From: Balanoglossus misakiensis
Lineage: Eukaryota > Hemichordata
Direction: 5' to 3'
NCBI GenBank assembly: GCA_040954595.2
Contig: CM082579.2
Location: 5,146,001-5,210,000, forward strand
DNA length: 64,000 bases
The notes beneath the pieces are model-generated. The model made no database searches and was not told where the DNA came from. It was given only the letters and a program-made list of their open reading frames with translations. Both the position numbers and the translations under genes were made by a program. Positions 1 to 21,700 of this stretch are shown piece by piece; the stretch's first letter is position 1, and every line of letters starts with the position of its first letter.

Positions 1-9057
<9,057 letters not shown>

Positions 9058-9320
9058 CGCCGGAGAGAGTTTGTATTAACGACCGCAAAACTTTGCGCGA
9101 GAGCCGTGTTCCCTGTTCGTACTTTAATTCCACTCAACACTGTGGTTGCTAAACGAGTGTGCTGAAGTTTTAAATCTTGTAAGTTGACACACTGCTCATT
9201 TGCAATTCAATACACCATTCAGAGCACAGTGAGTGGGCGTGTCTACGTTACTTTGGTTAGTGTACAATGTACATATAACAGTCTGTAACAAGCGCTGATG
9301 CTAATTAAAGCCAATTGGAA
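9058..9320 (-). promoter_or_regulatory. 5' flank and probable promoter of the formin gene
   Basis: The bases just upstream of the ATG at 9057 are richer in CG dinucleotides than the flanking AT-rich DNA, and an inverted CCAAT box (ATTGG) lies near 9315. There is no TATA box at a convincing position. The transcription start cannot be fixed from the sequence. Confidence 0.35.
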
Positions 9321-11600
9321 TCCCAAGTAGGCAGCATTAACCCACCAACCTAGCCCTTCTGTCTACACCAGGCAATCAGCTCAAATTTCAAGGAAAAAGT
9401 CCTCCTACCAGTCAATTTGCAAACACTAACCTTCAACTGCTACTTACCTACCTGCAAACTTAAATACCACAGGTCCTATAACAATCTCCGGGAGAAACCA
9501 CTTCGCCCACACAGGGGTGTGAAATGAGCCCACACAGAGGGAGACAAAGCGACTATATGCACATCAAAGCAACTCCCGCAACTACTTGTTGATGAATCAA
9601 AAGGTCTTGTGTTTTAATTACCGGTAATACGTCACTTGAAATTTCTCCAATTCAAAGAGATAGGCGGATACTTCACTTTAATGTACTATCTCTGCAGTAA
9701 AGTAAATATCTTTCTTTGTGGTCTTTACACCAAAGGAGAGTTCACTTTCTGTTGGCCAATACCTATAAATACATTCCTGCAGTACCTCCCCATCTGGACT
9801 GGTGTGTGCTGTTTGTGCCTGTACATGTATATTGGCTTTAAATTTAGCAACTCAATGACACGATATTTGCCAGGTAAATGGCTATTCAAAACATTTAACC
9901 GCCTGTGAAGGGATGCATGAAAGGTCACTTAAATACACGAAAGCAAAAACACAAAACAATATAATCCATAAAGACAGTTCATTTTAATTACATCTCATTA
10001 ACATCAATTATGGAATAGAGCAATTCATGATATAAATAATTGCCTCATTATTTTTTTAATGATATCCAAGGTCTTCACAGGATCAAATGTCAGCCTGGGA
10101 AGTTTGCTTTTTAGTCATGCTAGTTTCAATTTACCAATGGCAGGTGCAAGAAAGTCAAGGGCGAAATGAGGAACCTTGACTCCTATTACTTTTGAAACCA
10201 ATCCTGAAACTTTGCTGCACCTTTGACATTTCACCTCAGTCCCTTTTCAACTCAAGTGGTTTCCACTCAACAGAGGTGTACATTATAATATTTTTATTTG
10301 TGTAGGCTGTACACCGATTACAGTTATTTTCAGGGTGAGAATTCTGAAAAGAATTAGAAATGTATCATATAGCCTATTAATATACAGAAACTGGGACTGT
10401 TTTCAAAACATGGTTAAATTTAACAAACTGTTGCGCCATCTACAATATTAAAAGGTCCATCAGCTATATATTTTTTTTATATTTCTTCTTTATGATGGTT
10501 TTAAATTTAAAGCCACATATAAAGATCCTTACTGAAGTGTGACCACAGACAAGTTTTCAAACAAAGGGAATTTTCATTCAATGGCTATTTACTAATTTCT
10601 TTCTCAGCATATGCACCCTTCGATGTTACTCTATATGCATTGTATTTCAGAGTTCCTGATCCAAATTTATTTCCACAGATGGTCCAAATCCATACACATG
10701 ACCTTGGGGTATATTGAGGACCACCCATATGCACCTGATATTTTTGGTGGGAAACTTTCAAGGCAACCGTTGTTGACTCTGAGAGGTTTTAACCAGCAAC
10801 CCAATCTGCAAATATTTGGTACAGTGTATATTAAAATAGATAGCAAACAGCAAATATTGGCACTGAAAGTTCCTAATTCTAACCTTGAACCACACACAAA
10901 CTCTGGTCAAACCAACACAGACTAATTCAGGAAAAGCCTTTCGGGAATTTTTACAAATATAAGAAGATTGGTGGTAATATGATACAACTAATGCTGATGT
11001 CCATGAACTCTTGTTGGATGAGGACAGTCACCCCCTGGACAACAGTTAGGGATAGGGTATTGTCCGCTCACATGGATCGTTAGCTCAACTACAGTCTCCT
11101 GCTAACAAACAGGAGCATCCAGACCTTGGCAGGTGAAGATGGGGAAAAGGGTTCACTGGGCAAGGGTCTGGTGGTTAAATATAACTGTTCAGATATTACT
11201 GTTAATAACGTTGAATGTCAAAATGTCGTTTTGTGTCTTATCAATACAATGGAAGCTACTAAGTAGAAACAGAACAATGCATAATCATGGATATATTGTC
11301 TCATTTTAATTCTGTCTCCACTTATTAGAGCAATATGACTTTATTTGAAATAATTATTAATATTAGGTGGTGAAGACAGATGATGTTTGATTTCATCACA
11401 CCTTTCCTGATAGACATCCCGAGATTATACTTTTTTTCATTACTTTCAACATAAACATTGAGATATTTTGGATACAATACTTTATTTGCTGTGGCACTTC
11501 TATACCCATATTGATATAAAATATTTATGATGGCTTCTTAAGGACTGGCATGGTAACTACAACAACAATGTCAGTTTTTATGAACCCAACACACAAACGT
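9321..11600. other. Intergenic AT-rich DNA, no supported gene
   Basis: Only short open frames without recognisable domains or paired splice sites occur here. No RNA gene, long repeat or transposon end was seen. Confidence 0.6.
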
Positions 11601-11609
11601 AACAGGTTA

Positions 11610-11830
11610 CAAATGTAACCCTGTAGTTACCATGGAAAACAATCTGATTAAAATAAGATGTAGAGTGCTGGTGATGGCTATTCTGTTCTCTGTCTTGGCT
11701 GTTTATGACATATGCCCCCTTCCAAACAGACAGCCAAGAATCAGCAAAAGTAAAGACAGCGCCTAACTCCACATCTGATTTTAATCAGATTGCATGGAAA
11801 ATTAAGATTAATTAGTTACAGAGTTTTAAA
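11610..11830. mobile_element. Long imperfect hairpin, MITE-like or foldback element
   Basis: The arms at 11630-11667 and 11767-11797 are inverted complements over about 30 bases, sharing caatctgattaaaat and then agatgtggag/agatgtagag. A second, inner inverted pair lies at 11692-11704 and 11724-11741 (cttggctgt type). The roughly 170-nt segment can therefore fold as one long interrupted hairpin. Weak complementarity continues outside the arms. There is no coding capacity. A non-autonomous foldback transposon is the simplest explanation. It is too long and too interrupted for an ordinary animal miRNA precursor. Confidence 0.5.
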
Positions 11831-11979
11831 TAGATGGTAAATGCGACATCGTCACTAGAAGACTTACACACGCCTCTTTAACCATATATGGACATATAAA
11901 AGTTTGCTCTTGGTGTAGTGCAGTGCGCACATAAATAAAAACAAAAGACGTGTGTTGAACTTACCACAGAGGCGCTCGA

Positions 11980-12700
11980 TATAACTTTCCTTCACACGCG
12001 CGTATACGCGTACGCGCGGTACCCCCCGCAGGCCTACCCCCGGCCCCGGACTGTGGACGCTGGACATCGACAGTGGCCTGCGGCCCCGAAGATCTAGATG
12101 GACGGATGTTTTCCCAAAGAGTAGGTACAATCATTTTGATATCTCACTTTTCATCCAGTTTCGACTACGTATGGAAATTGATAAAGCGGAAAATAAGCTG
12201 GACGGATCGACGGTGTGAGGAAATAAACTAGAGTCCTGGACCACTTAGCGTTTTCAGATGGTCTAGTATATAAAGTGTTATCAAATCCTGCTGTTTTGGT
12301 TGCTTTCAGAGACTGGTAATGTCCATCATCATCATCTGCACTGTCTGTTCAAACAAGAAATGTGACGCGGGCGACACATAATACACCAAAACACGACAAG
12401 GTTTGGTTTGCAGTTCACTTGTTCATATACCGGTACATATCTGTACATCCTCCCGGCGCGATCGGCGGTTCAAATGAAACCAATTTCCGCAGGCATCTTC
12501 TCACCTCATTTTCTGTGAACTTCTGAAGAACTTCTGTGTCAGTGTTACCACCTTGTTTTAAAGTATACAACGGCAAGCAGATTCCATGGATTTGGCGCCA
12601 TCTTCGTGCTGTTGCAGATTTTGAGAAATGTGATCATCAGACGCGCTGCTGGACGCACCAGGTCGTCTAGACGACGGATTGACAAGGGCGCCCCCAATAG
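11980..12700. promoter_or_regulatory. CpG-rich cluster, candidate promoter
   Basis: Two GC- and CpG-rich patches (about 11990-12110 and 12440-12700) stand out from surrounding AT-rich DNA. The first has alternating CG/TA runs followed by a C-rich block. The second holds a YY1-like element, the complement of AAGATGGCGCC (about 12593-12603), and a GGGGGCGCC core at about 12684-12706. Such patches commonly mark animal promoters. The nearest plausible client is the plus-strand TRIM2/3 gene, whose coding exon begins just after a splice acceptor, so its transcription start must lie upstream. The link is inferred. Confidence 0.35.
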
Positions 12701-12706
12701 TGCCAC

Positions 12707-15090
12707 ATACTCCCAGTGATTGAAACATTTATATAATAAAATAAGTTTTATTTTAATCAGAAGTATATTTTTTTACCAGCTTATAATTTGAAGTGCCAAA
12801 TTTGGGCTTTGTCAATAGTTATGAACAGAATTCAAAAAGCTAAATTTTTCCTGTCATTTTTTTAAAGTTCATTCAAGGGTGTGAATAATGTTGCTCTAAA
12901 GTCTATGTACAGGGATGACAGAGTCCAGAAAAAAGTGTTAATTTTCCAGACAAGATGAAGAAACAAGTCATGAATAAGGTGCGTCAGCTCAGGTCCAGCC
13001 CCATTCATTTTCTGTACAGAAGGTCCATGTCCAGTCTCACTAAGAGATCCTGTGTTTTTTTAAACTTGAACATTTTGAACCAAGGTAAAACTGGTAAAAC
13101 CTTGAAATTCATGAAAACATGAATGCTTCAAGCCTGTGGCATTCACATTAACAGTAACTGTATATCCTATACAGAAAGACGGAAATGGCAGGAATTATCT
13201 TGTAGTTTTCCGCTCGGCTGATGCAGAATGGAGTCATCAAATATTGACATAGAATTGGGCTTGGTGGAGATTCTTCTGCACTAAGGCCCTGATACCCCAG
13301 GCAACAGGCTAATTGAAAAATGATAAGAACGTACAAGGTGTCTTTTGAAGTGGTTCCTAAACAAATCCCCCTGTCATAGCTTGTCTTTCATGCATTTTTG
13401 AAATACATGTATCACAAAGGCAAATGTTGACTTTGGCCTTGGACAATTGTGATGACAACTTTGTTTGGCAACAGCCCCAGAAGTCATGTTTAGAGTTGCA
13501 CATGTCAAAGACTCCGCTGTCGGGAATCTGTTTTTCCTCTATGTTTCATATGACTATGAGAATGAGTGCTTGGTTCAAATATTCTTTGTTTCCAGCTCCG
13601 AAATGGACCATCCTCAGATCTTGAGTACGTCAGATGGGTTGTGAAATGACAGTAGTTCATCGGAGCAGTCTTATACCCAGTCATCAGACGGTCGGTTCAA
13701 AGCAGCAAGAAGTTTTAACAGTTTTCTTATATTTTTAGAACTTCAGGGAAAAAGTAAAGGTAAGTTTGTAGCAATTTAATAATTTGCCTTTTACGTATTA
13801 TCTGAAACAGCAAAGATTGACTTCACCAGAGACTGCCATGTCATAACTTTTCCCCAGTCTTCCAACCAGATGTATTGTGGATCATATTCTTGAGTCGCCA
13901 GTGAGTTTGTTGAGTCAGTGGTGGGTCAAATGGGCAAAGAGGGCACACTGGTAATGTTGCACTGAAAAATGATCCATGGTTGACTTGACTCCTGAATGTT
14001 TTGCATATTTACAGTTGTCTGTGTTTCCACAGCAGACATGGCAATTATTTTCCCTCATGATAGTGACTGGAAAGTTTACGGTAAACACGTATGTTCGTGG
14101 AGCTTCTTAGAAAATCTTCCAACCACCTGTTGACATTCCCCCACATCCTTAGGATTTTCCAATAAAAAAGTGTTGGTTTTACGAGGGCATCCGATCCCTT
14201 AATGGAGAACCCAATCCAGTGAAATGCTTCCGTTGTGGTGGAAAATTACTTCTCCTGAATAAATGTCAAATGTCAGACCACGCTTTATTGAAATGAGGTT
14301 TTTATTGCTGCCAACTTGTATTCAAGGAAAATTGAACTCCAGGCACCACAGGAATTCTTAAGCTGTTCATTAATGTCATTCCATCATTGGGCAATATTTT
14401 CTTCGAATGCGTTGTGATTTTACAACCATTTAGCGTTCTCCTGGGAACTAAGGTTTCAACAACATGGATTGACCTTGATCTTGGCAGTCGGTTCTTGCCT
14501 GAATTAAGAATTACAATCATCATCATATCACACACATATAAAGGTATTCTTTGCATCGAATTGTTTGCGTCTCAGTCCGAACGAAATTTAGTGTCAGCAA
14601 AAATGACTACAACTACTTCCACAAATAAAAATGATGAGCAAGTTTATTTTTCAAGGGAACATTCATGTACTATTAAAATAAATCATGTTGAACTTTAAAA
14701 GGCTGTATCAGTGTTCCGTCACTGTGCCACGGATGTCCATGCTGTTGTCAATATTTGACATTGCAATCAATCATTGCAGATTTGATTGAGCTGTAAATAT
14801 GGCAAATGTGTGCGAGCAGAGTCCACCAGGGTATAAACAAACAGCTGTGTTTGGAGTCAATCATGGTGTTTTTTATCTGATATCGCTGTTATTGATTAAT
14901 GGTCTTGTCTCGGACGCACAGACGTAGAACTTGTCTGTCTGAGTGAGTGTCGTCTTGTCTCAGTGATAGCGTCGAGGCGCTTTGACGTTCCATAGCATAC
15001 GTGACTTATTGACAGCTACGATGTCTCGTTGGTTGAGACTGGAATCCCAGTCGAAATAGATCACCTTTGAATCTTTTTTGTTTTTTTGGA
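12707..15090. other. Non-coding stretch, no supported gene
   Basis: AT-rich sequence without a recognisable protein. A segment at 14775-14910 contains a forkhead-like TAAACAAACA next to a CAGCTG E-box and ATTGATTAAT, which resembles a binding-site cluster. A possible 48-nt exon with acceptor and donor signals (14033-14080) was noted but is not better than chance. Confidence 0.5.
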
Positions 15091-15097
15091 ATTTCAG

Positions 15098-15127
15098 CGT
15101 GTCCATGAACTGGACGTCATCAACAAG
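15098..15127 (+). other. Candidate 30-nt microexon
   Basis: A T-rich tract ending in TTTCAG precedes exactly 30 bases that read RVHELDVINK in phase 0, followed by the strong donor AAG|GTGAGC. The signals are better than usual for random AT-rich DNA, but no family is recognised. It could be a 5' exon of the downstream TRIM2/3 gene, part of an unrecognised plus-strand gene, or chance. Confidence 0.25.
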
Positions 15128-15725
15128 GTGAGCGAGTCTCGTGATCGTGTCACGCCTTTCTTTTTATTCAACTTATATGATACACTTCTGAGTTGCCCAC
15201 ACACAGTCACACACACAAAAACACTCAAGGAAGTCTGGAGCCTGCAAATGGTTCTTCGCTGTACAACGTCGATTACGTGCCCAGCCAGCCGGTTAGTTAG
15301 CTCCCATTGTCATGCAAATTCCTCTCTCCGTTAGAAAACCAGGTGGCAGCCTCTGTTATGTTATTAGCGCGGGTTTAAAAAGAACGTTTCGGCTCAATGC
15401 CACATCCCGTTCTGTGAATCAATTCATCGACGTCTCTGCGTGGTATATTGCGTGAATGTGTGTAGCCACCACAAGCAGTGAGATAGAGTGATGGTATTGA
15501 ACCTGGTCGCAGCCATTCAGTTTTGACTTTGAAGCACCCCGACTGTCTTTCAGTGTTAAGTATTACACTATCATTCTATTCACTTGTATTTTATCGGAAC
15601 CATACCCGATTCAGCCCCCCATTCATCTCGGTACTCAAACAGCCTTTTCTCTTTCTTTTCTCCCCCTGCTACTCTACAAAGTTATTAGCCGTACCTGCAC
15701 ACGCACACCAGTTCCAATTCCACAG

Positions 15726-15812
15726 AACAACCCCGTCATTGTGTACGTACTCTCGCATCCAGAAGATTTGAGCCACGATGGCCCGCCTCAGGGCCCACCA
15801 ATGCCTGGACAG
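15726..15812 (+). other. Candidate 87-nt exon of an unrecognised plus-strand gene
   Basis: The acceptor TTCCACAG at 15718-15725 and the donor CAG|GTAATG at 15813 flank 87 bases that are open in phase 0 (29 codons, about 54% GC), starting NNPVIVYVLSHPEDL and ending GPPMPGQ. Both borders are phase 0, as for the candidate microexon at 15098-15127, so the two could be joined in frame. The segment also contains an ATG in another frame. Joined to the TRIM2/3 acceptor at 32183, that ATG would be an upstream reading frame, not an N-terminal extension. No family is recognised. The pyrimidine tract is only moderate. Confidence 0.3.
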
Positions 15813-17857
15813 GTAATGATAAAATTTTGCAATGGCATTTTCATTTCATAGTTTTATCAGTCCTGATGTATTTTGATCTGGAAGGGAGTTGCTGTGATGG
15901 AGGAGTTCACCCGAGGTCACTGTGCTGTTTTGGGCCTGCAGTAATGACAGTGTTCCCATTTTAGCATATGCGACATACTGGTATGTTTTAATTTGCATGC
16001 GTGTTCATGGCCCATTTTGTACAAAAACTACCAGTACATGTAAATCTACGCTACATTTATAGCTCTGGTATAATGTGACGTGCAATTCATGGACTGCGTA
16101 CTTCAGTATTGTGTGCATGTCAACCTTAATTATAAAATTACAAAAAAAATCAGCTTTTGTGTCCCCTTTCTTGTATAGTATTCATCAGTGTCCTCCACAG
16201 AACTGTAGACCATATAATACCAACATCGTCTTTCTGAGGATCAACATCATAATAGACCGATAGCGTTTTAATCGTGTCTTATATTTGTTGCGATGTGAGT
16301 TTGACATTTTGTGAACTGAGCTGCGTTCTATTTGAGGAACTAATTTACAATCGTGAGCGCTCCGACAAAACCAGTGAATTGTGCATTTCTTAGGCACAAG
16401 TTTTTTATTCTCCACATGATACGGATGCCAAATCTTGAGCAATCATTCACAGTATTTGGTTAATAGATTTTTCGTTAAATATGGTCATTTTATAATGCGG
16501 CAGATCAATAATATTTTACTCTGTAAGTTCACACTGGTATTGATTCAGAATGATTTCGTATCCTAAAATGCAGCTGTTTCAAGCCATGTCATGCATTTGG
16601 TTGAAATATGCCTTTTTTTTCGCTGCTGATATCAATACGTACAATTACTGTGTGGGGAGGGAATCTCTGAAAGCCAACAGCAGTGTCCTTAAGTGTTTTT
16701 GTGCGATGACACTCACTCAGGCCAGCGTATTATCAGTGATGTTGAGTCAGTTCTGTCTGGAGTTTGGAGTTTGACAGGGCATAAATCCTGTAGTGCACAT
16801 GGTATATAGTGCTTCTGTAGAGTCGACTGGTCCATGGGGTTTTCACTTTATGAGGGAACCGTTGTTGACACCATCATCATGCTTTTTCGCTAGTTCAAAC
16901 AAAGTTCAATTGCCTGGTGTCAGCTAGTGCGGTTCCCATAAATGTATTCTTTCAATGCAATCAGTGCAATATGAACATTTATATAATAAAATGAATACGG
17001 TAATATCAGAGATTGTTAAAACTGGAATTTAGCGTAGAACACGTCTTCAGGGAAACACACAACAGACATGTGGCATTTCCATGGCAAAATTTTGGTGAAT
17101 TTGATATTTGATGGTTTGAATATCATGACAGTTTTATATCCTAACATTTGTATAATAAAATAAGGACCTTAAAATAGCCTGAATTTTAGACAAATGGCCA
17201 AAACTTGACAGTTAACATTTTGATTTCATCACTTCTTCATTAAAAAGGAAATAGTTTTTCATGTTAGGACACCGTAGGATTAATATTTACAGAATGGTAT
17301 TAAAGCAAATTGCAGAATCTAAAAATAGTAATGTTAACACTTCCATTAAACAGGATTGACATTTCAACATTTATATTCATTCATGCACCTTAAAAAGTGC
17401 GCTTTTTTCAGTTTAAAGTACGATGACAGAAAAGAAATGTAAAAAATTACATTAGGAAAGCACTGCATTTGTGGGGGTTTGAGTGACATCATAATATTCA
17501 GAACTGAGGATCAACAATATTAGTATTGCAAGAGAAAATAATAAATCCTGTCTTAATGGGACACAGGTGCAGCTTATTGGGAGATACATGTATCAATATT
17601 CAGTGATTTATTCTCCGTTGACAGATTGTCTGTATTCCGCGTTAAGATGTCTGCAAAATTTTTCATCAGAGTGACAGTGACCAGACAGTGCGGTCTCCCA
17701 GCTGCAGACCACACATTGCACATAATGAATGGAATGTAGCCATTTCGTGTGAATGATCCATACCAAAGTTGCGCCACATACCTCCGGAATAGAAACGTCT
17801 ATTATCCCCGACTATACATGAACTGACGCAGTAAATTCTTCTCCGTTTCCTTCCATG
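15813..17857. other. Non-coding stretch, no supported gene
   Basis: AT-rich, with no exon that I can support. The string aacattt(a/g)tataataaaat occurs at 16973 and 17143, and again at 12723. These three near-identical copies probably mark ends of an old dispersed repeat. Confidence 0.5.
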
Positions 17858-18460
17858 TCAAACATCCTGTCATGACAGATGTCTGTCAAAAATGAATGTG
17901 GGCGACAATGTATCTGTTGGAGTCTTGAAGGAGTGACTATTATGAATTGATGAATCAGAAAAAATTAAAAAAAAATGTTTGTCGGTTCACACTGGTAGTT
18001 ACATGGCAAACATCCTGTACATGTTGTGGTGGTCCAAAATGAACCCCACCTGTGGCCTTACAGAACTCACTGCTAAAGCCATAATGGCCAATGTATCTGT
18101 CGGAGGAAAATGTGAATAAAAACATATGAAAAGTACATTTCAAGTTCAGGATGTTAGGTACAGAGCAGTCGTCCTGTTTTGTGATTTTTCAGAATGTATA
18201 TCGCCATGTGGTCTTACAGTACGTACTCTGCTAGTGTCAGGTTAGCGTGACAGTGACAATGTATCTGTTGGAATATAAAAGGGATGAGTGACCACTAATT
18301 GATGAATGAAAAGAATACAAATGATTGTAGCAGAGATCTTGTGATGTGGTTTTTTCCAAAAAGAACTCCACAATGCAGTCTTTACAATATGCTCTTGTAA
18401 TACTAAATAATGGTAAGTGACAATGTATCTGTTGGAGTGAAGGTCTACATCCTGACCTTG
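17858..18460. repeat. Diverged tandem repeat, four copies, period about 164-183 bp
   Basis: The core caatgtatctgt(t/c)gg recurs at 17906, 18089, 18257 and 18421, at spacings of 183, 168 and 164 bp. Other shared blocks keep the same order in each unit: 'catcctg', a 'gtcttaca/gccttaca' block, and 'attgatgaat' after the core. Conservation is patchy, as expected for an old satellite-like array or a tandemly duplicated element. It has no coding capacity. Confidence 0.7.
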
Positions 18461-18530
18461 AAGGGTCACGTTGTGGGCCAAGGAAAGAGGGAAGGTCAAA
18501 ACCGATGTAATATAAAAAACACAACAGAGT

Positions 18531-18731
18531 TTAATCTTTCACCTTTATAGTACGTCTAACCTGCACCGGAAAAAGATTAGCATTGGGGTGGGGCTTCCCT
18601 GTCATACCATTATTTTCTAGAAAATCAATAAAACGTTCAAAAATATCAAATGGCACATTACGACAGCCCAGCAGCTCTTCTCCAGGCCCAGGAACATGTA
18701 TTTCTGTGTATGAGCACAACACCCGCAACAT
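18531..18731 (-). other. Isolated 66-codon open frame, unrecognised
   Basis: A minus-strand frame opens with a true ATG (MLRVLCSYTEI) and runs to a TAA after KVKD. It contains the plausible-looking stretch VPFDIFERFIDFLENNG. No family is recognised, there is no gene context, and an internal CAG|GTTAGA could be a donor. It may be a lone exon, a degraded transposon fragment, or chance. Confidence 0.15.
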
Positions 18732-21700
18732 TGTTGTTGTTCATATGTTTACATTTAAGGGTATACCAACAATCAGCAAGAATTCGTGATCAACTGGTCA
18801 GGGCTAGAGTCATGTGTATCACTTGACCAACGAAAGAAAAAAAAAATCAGCAATTGACCAAATTGTGTAAAACAAAGCAGCCAACGTTGTTATGACATTT
18901 CTTGGTTGTTTGAAAATTGGCCCTGTTAATTTGATCTGCTGCCCAACAAGCCTTTGCTTCTAAATTTACTTTTAGAGTCTTTCAAATGTTTCACTTCATA
19001 AAGTGTTTCACCATATTTATAATTTCTATATAATTTTTAATGCTCCTCTAAATCTTACATGGTATTTGTCTGAACTGAAAGTGAAGTTGACAGTAACTGT
19101 CAACAAGACAGACAACTGACTCTGTGGTACTAGGGAAAAGGTTGTTTATAGGATTATTAACACTGTGAGTTGAAGGGCTAATTAGTATGCATGACCGACA
19201 GTAGTGCGACGTCATACAGTATGGTGTTCGACACGATCAGGACAGCCTTGTACAGTGCACTCATTGTTGGGACATGTGGCCAAGGTATCCCAATAATAGC
19301 ACAGAATGTGTGCGCTGAATGACAACATGTTGACACACAATTTACCGGTACCGATTATTGACTTTGCTGCCAATGTTGATTTGTTTTTCCAGTGGTGTTT
19401 GAAACAGTCCTCTGGGAGGTGTTAGAGAGAGAGGACATTGACATTACTGAATCAAGAAATGAGGATAGCATCCCAAATAATCTGATGACAATTCAATGCT
19501 TTGATTTGGCTGCTTCAGATGCACAGTGTTTCAGTGTTTGGCCAAAAATAAAAGTGTTTTGTGCTGTTCCTTTTTACGACATTTGCATAGTACTGTTCGA
19601 TAATTGGAGGCCTTTCTGTGAAGTTCTTTGGAGTGTTCTGTTTTGGCTTCATAGAAGACAGAAGTTGCCTTTGATTTCTGTGTGTACATCTCAAAAAACT
19701 CTGGAAATTCCCATGCATAGTACAATACATGTGCCTGTTAGTGTCAGCGCATCTGAATGTCCGAATTTTTTCATTCAAAACAAACCTACAATGAAGCGAT
19801 AAACTTGTGTCCACATCGTTACTTTTTCAAACTTTTATAAACTTTTGTTATTTATTCTCAAGAGCCCATCTGGTTCCCTTTAAAATGGTGTCCGTTACAC
19901 CGAATGTTTTGATAACAGAGCCACAGCCTGTTGATGCTGTTTGCAAAAATAACACAGGTGTGAAGATGGGCAAGACCTCAATCTTTACACCGCAGTCGGT
20001 ATAGACATCTCTGAGATGCTTTCTTTTTGGTCAGAGCAGTCTTTCAACACACGTTATGCAAATTACTTGACATATAATTTATGTACAAAATTTGGCAATT
20101 CTAATGACCAATTGGAATTAAGCACTTGTGGTAATGTATTTGAGAAGGCGCTTTTGTTGTTGAAAACGCTCCGCTCAGAATGCGGCAAATTTCAAGACAT
20201 GATCGATGATACAAGTGATGAATTATTTATCACAGGACAATAGAGTAATGACATCTGTCCAGCGATGCTCCCATATCACTTATTTTTTGTCAGTACATCA
20301 TCATGATTAATTAAAAAAAGATGATTTGGTAATGCAGTGCATGTGTGTAACATGTGCACTCCCAAGAATATATTAAGCAGTAATTTCTCATGAAAACAGT
20401 GAATTTTACCTAAGCCATCTGAAAGTGTTACTATGGGTTGTTGTTTGTATATGTTTTGTTTTTATTTTGATAGGATACTAATATTTTTCAGGTCAGAAAT
20501 GAAGGCGCCATCTGTTGCATCCAAAGCGACAACTGCGTCTAAATTTATCAGGCAGCAGATGGCCATCTAAATCCCTTCACATTCATGGCATACATTGCAA
20601 AACATGCACAGATTGTCTTGTGACATCATCTCTCTCTTGTCTAGGAGTACATAACAATATAGATTGCGACAATAAACAAACCAAGTTAGTGTGACCAGGC
20701 CGTGATTCGTCAACAGACGCGTCTTTTCCAGTCCAGCCAGACAATGACTGTTCCCGCCCTAACCCCGACGCATTGAAGGGACTATTCTCAGAGTTACAGA
20801 GAGCTGAGCAGCGCAATTGCACAGAAGGGCTGCGTGCAGTGCTGCACACACATTCGATCACACACACCTGTGCTTCAAATTCACGGTTTGTAAAATTTCC
20901 TAATAATTTCCATCTTGGCGTTAGAGCTTTGCTGTAAAGATGGTGGTGTCAGTTCACCCAACAGGTTGGTACCAATATTTCTTCTCAATAACTGTAGTAC
21001 CTCGCAGCAAACGTCTGGTCTGCTTTGATAGAAATTTGCATGAATTTTGTTCATATTTCTTTCAAAATAGAAAGTCTTGTTTGATTCTAATACCGGTAGC
21101 AGAGTTTTGATTAGAGTTTTTCAAGAATAGAATAATTTGGCAACGTGTCAACAATCTATGTTTTACTTTTGTGTGAGTACTGATACAGCTTGCAATGTGT
21201 TTGTGTCCTAACTGACAAAATGCTTATCTCAAACTTTAAAAAATCGTTTGAGGATTAATTGTGACATTGGTGTATAGTGTACACCACTCTTGACTATTGT
21301 GTTTTGAAGTGCATGTAGTAATGGTCTGAGTCCATGGACTTGTTGTATTTTCCAACTCTCCATCACAATCTTGTTGACATACCCTTGAGTGTACTAACGA
21401 GGCACATGCATGTCCCCATTGTCAAGAATCATGTCGGCACCAACCTTGCCAATTAAACTTCCCTAGGGTTCAATCCACCCTTTATGGTCAATTTCATTTT
21501 GTCCGTAACTTGATATATCTAACAAGGACGTGATAGTTTCTTGTTTAGTTGTCCTTACTTCAGAGAACTCCTAAAAGGAAAGCTTAAAAGTTTTCAAGGT
21601 GTTTATATGTTAAGGATTTGAGTTTTAAAAACTTAGTATGCAATGTCCTTGATTCATCTGACCATCCCCACCCTTTTAATCCAATTGTTCCACAAGTTCT

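Noticed and set aside
11864-12130. 88-codon minus frame in the CpG-rich patch
   Set aside because: Composition simply follows the CG/CA repeats; no domain or splice context.
14033-14080. Possible 48-nt exon (QTWQLFSLMIVTGKFT)
   Set aside because: Short, no family, and such acceptor/donor pairs are expected by chance in 64 kb.
19392-19802. 136-codon plus frame after a good acceptor
   Set aside because: No recognisable domain, drifts into AT-rich low-complexity codons and lacks a donor; probably chance.
20492-20570. Possible terminal exon after a near-perfect branch point and TTTTTCAG
   Set aside because: Phase 0 hits a stop after 16 codons and no upstream exon can be matched to the other phases.
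21460-21495. tRNA B-box-like ggttcaatcc
   Set aside because: The flanking bases do not form a T-stem and there is no A-box upstream.
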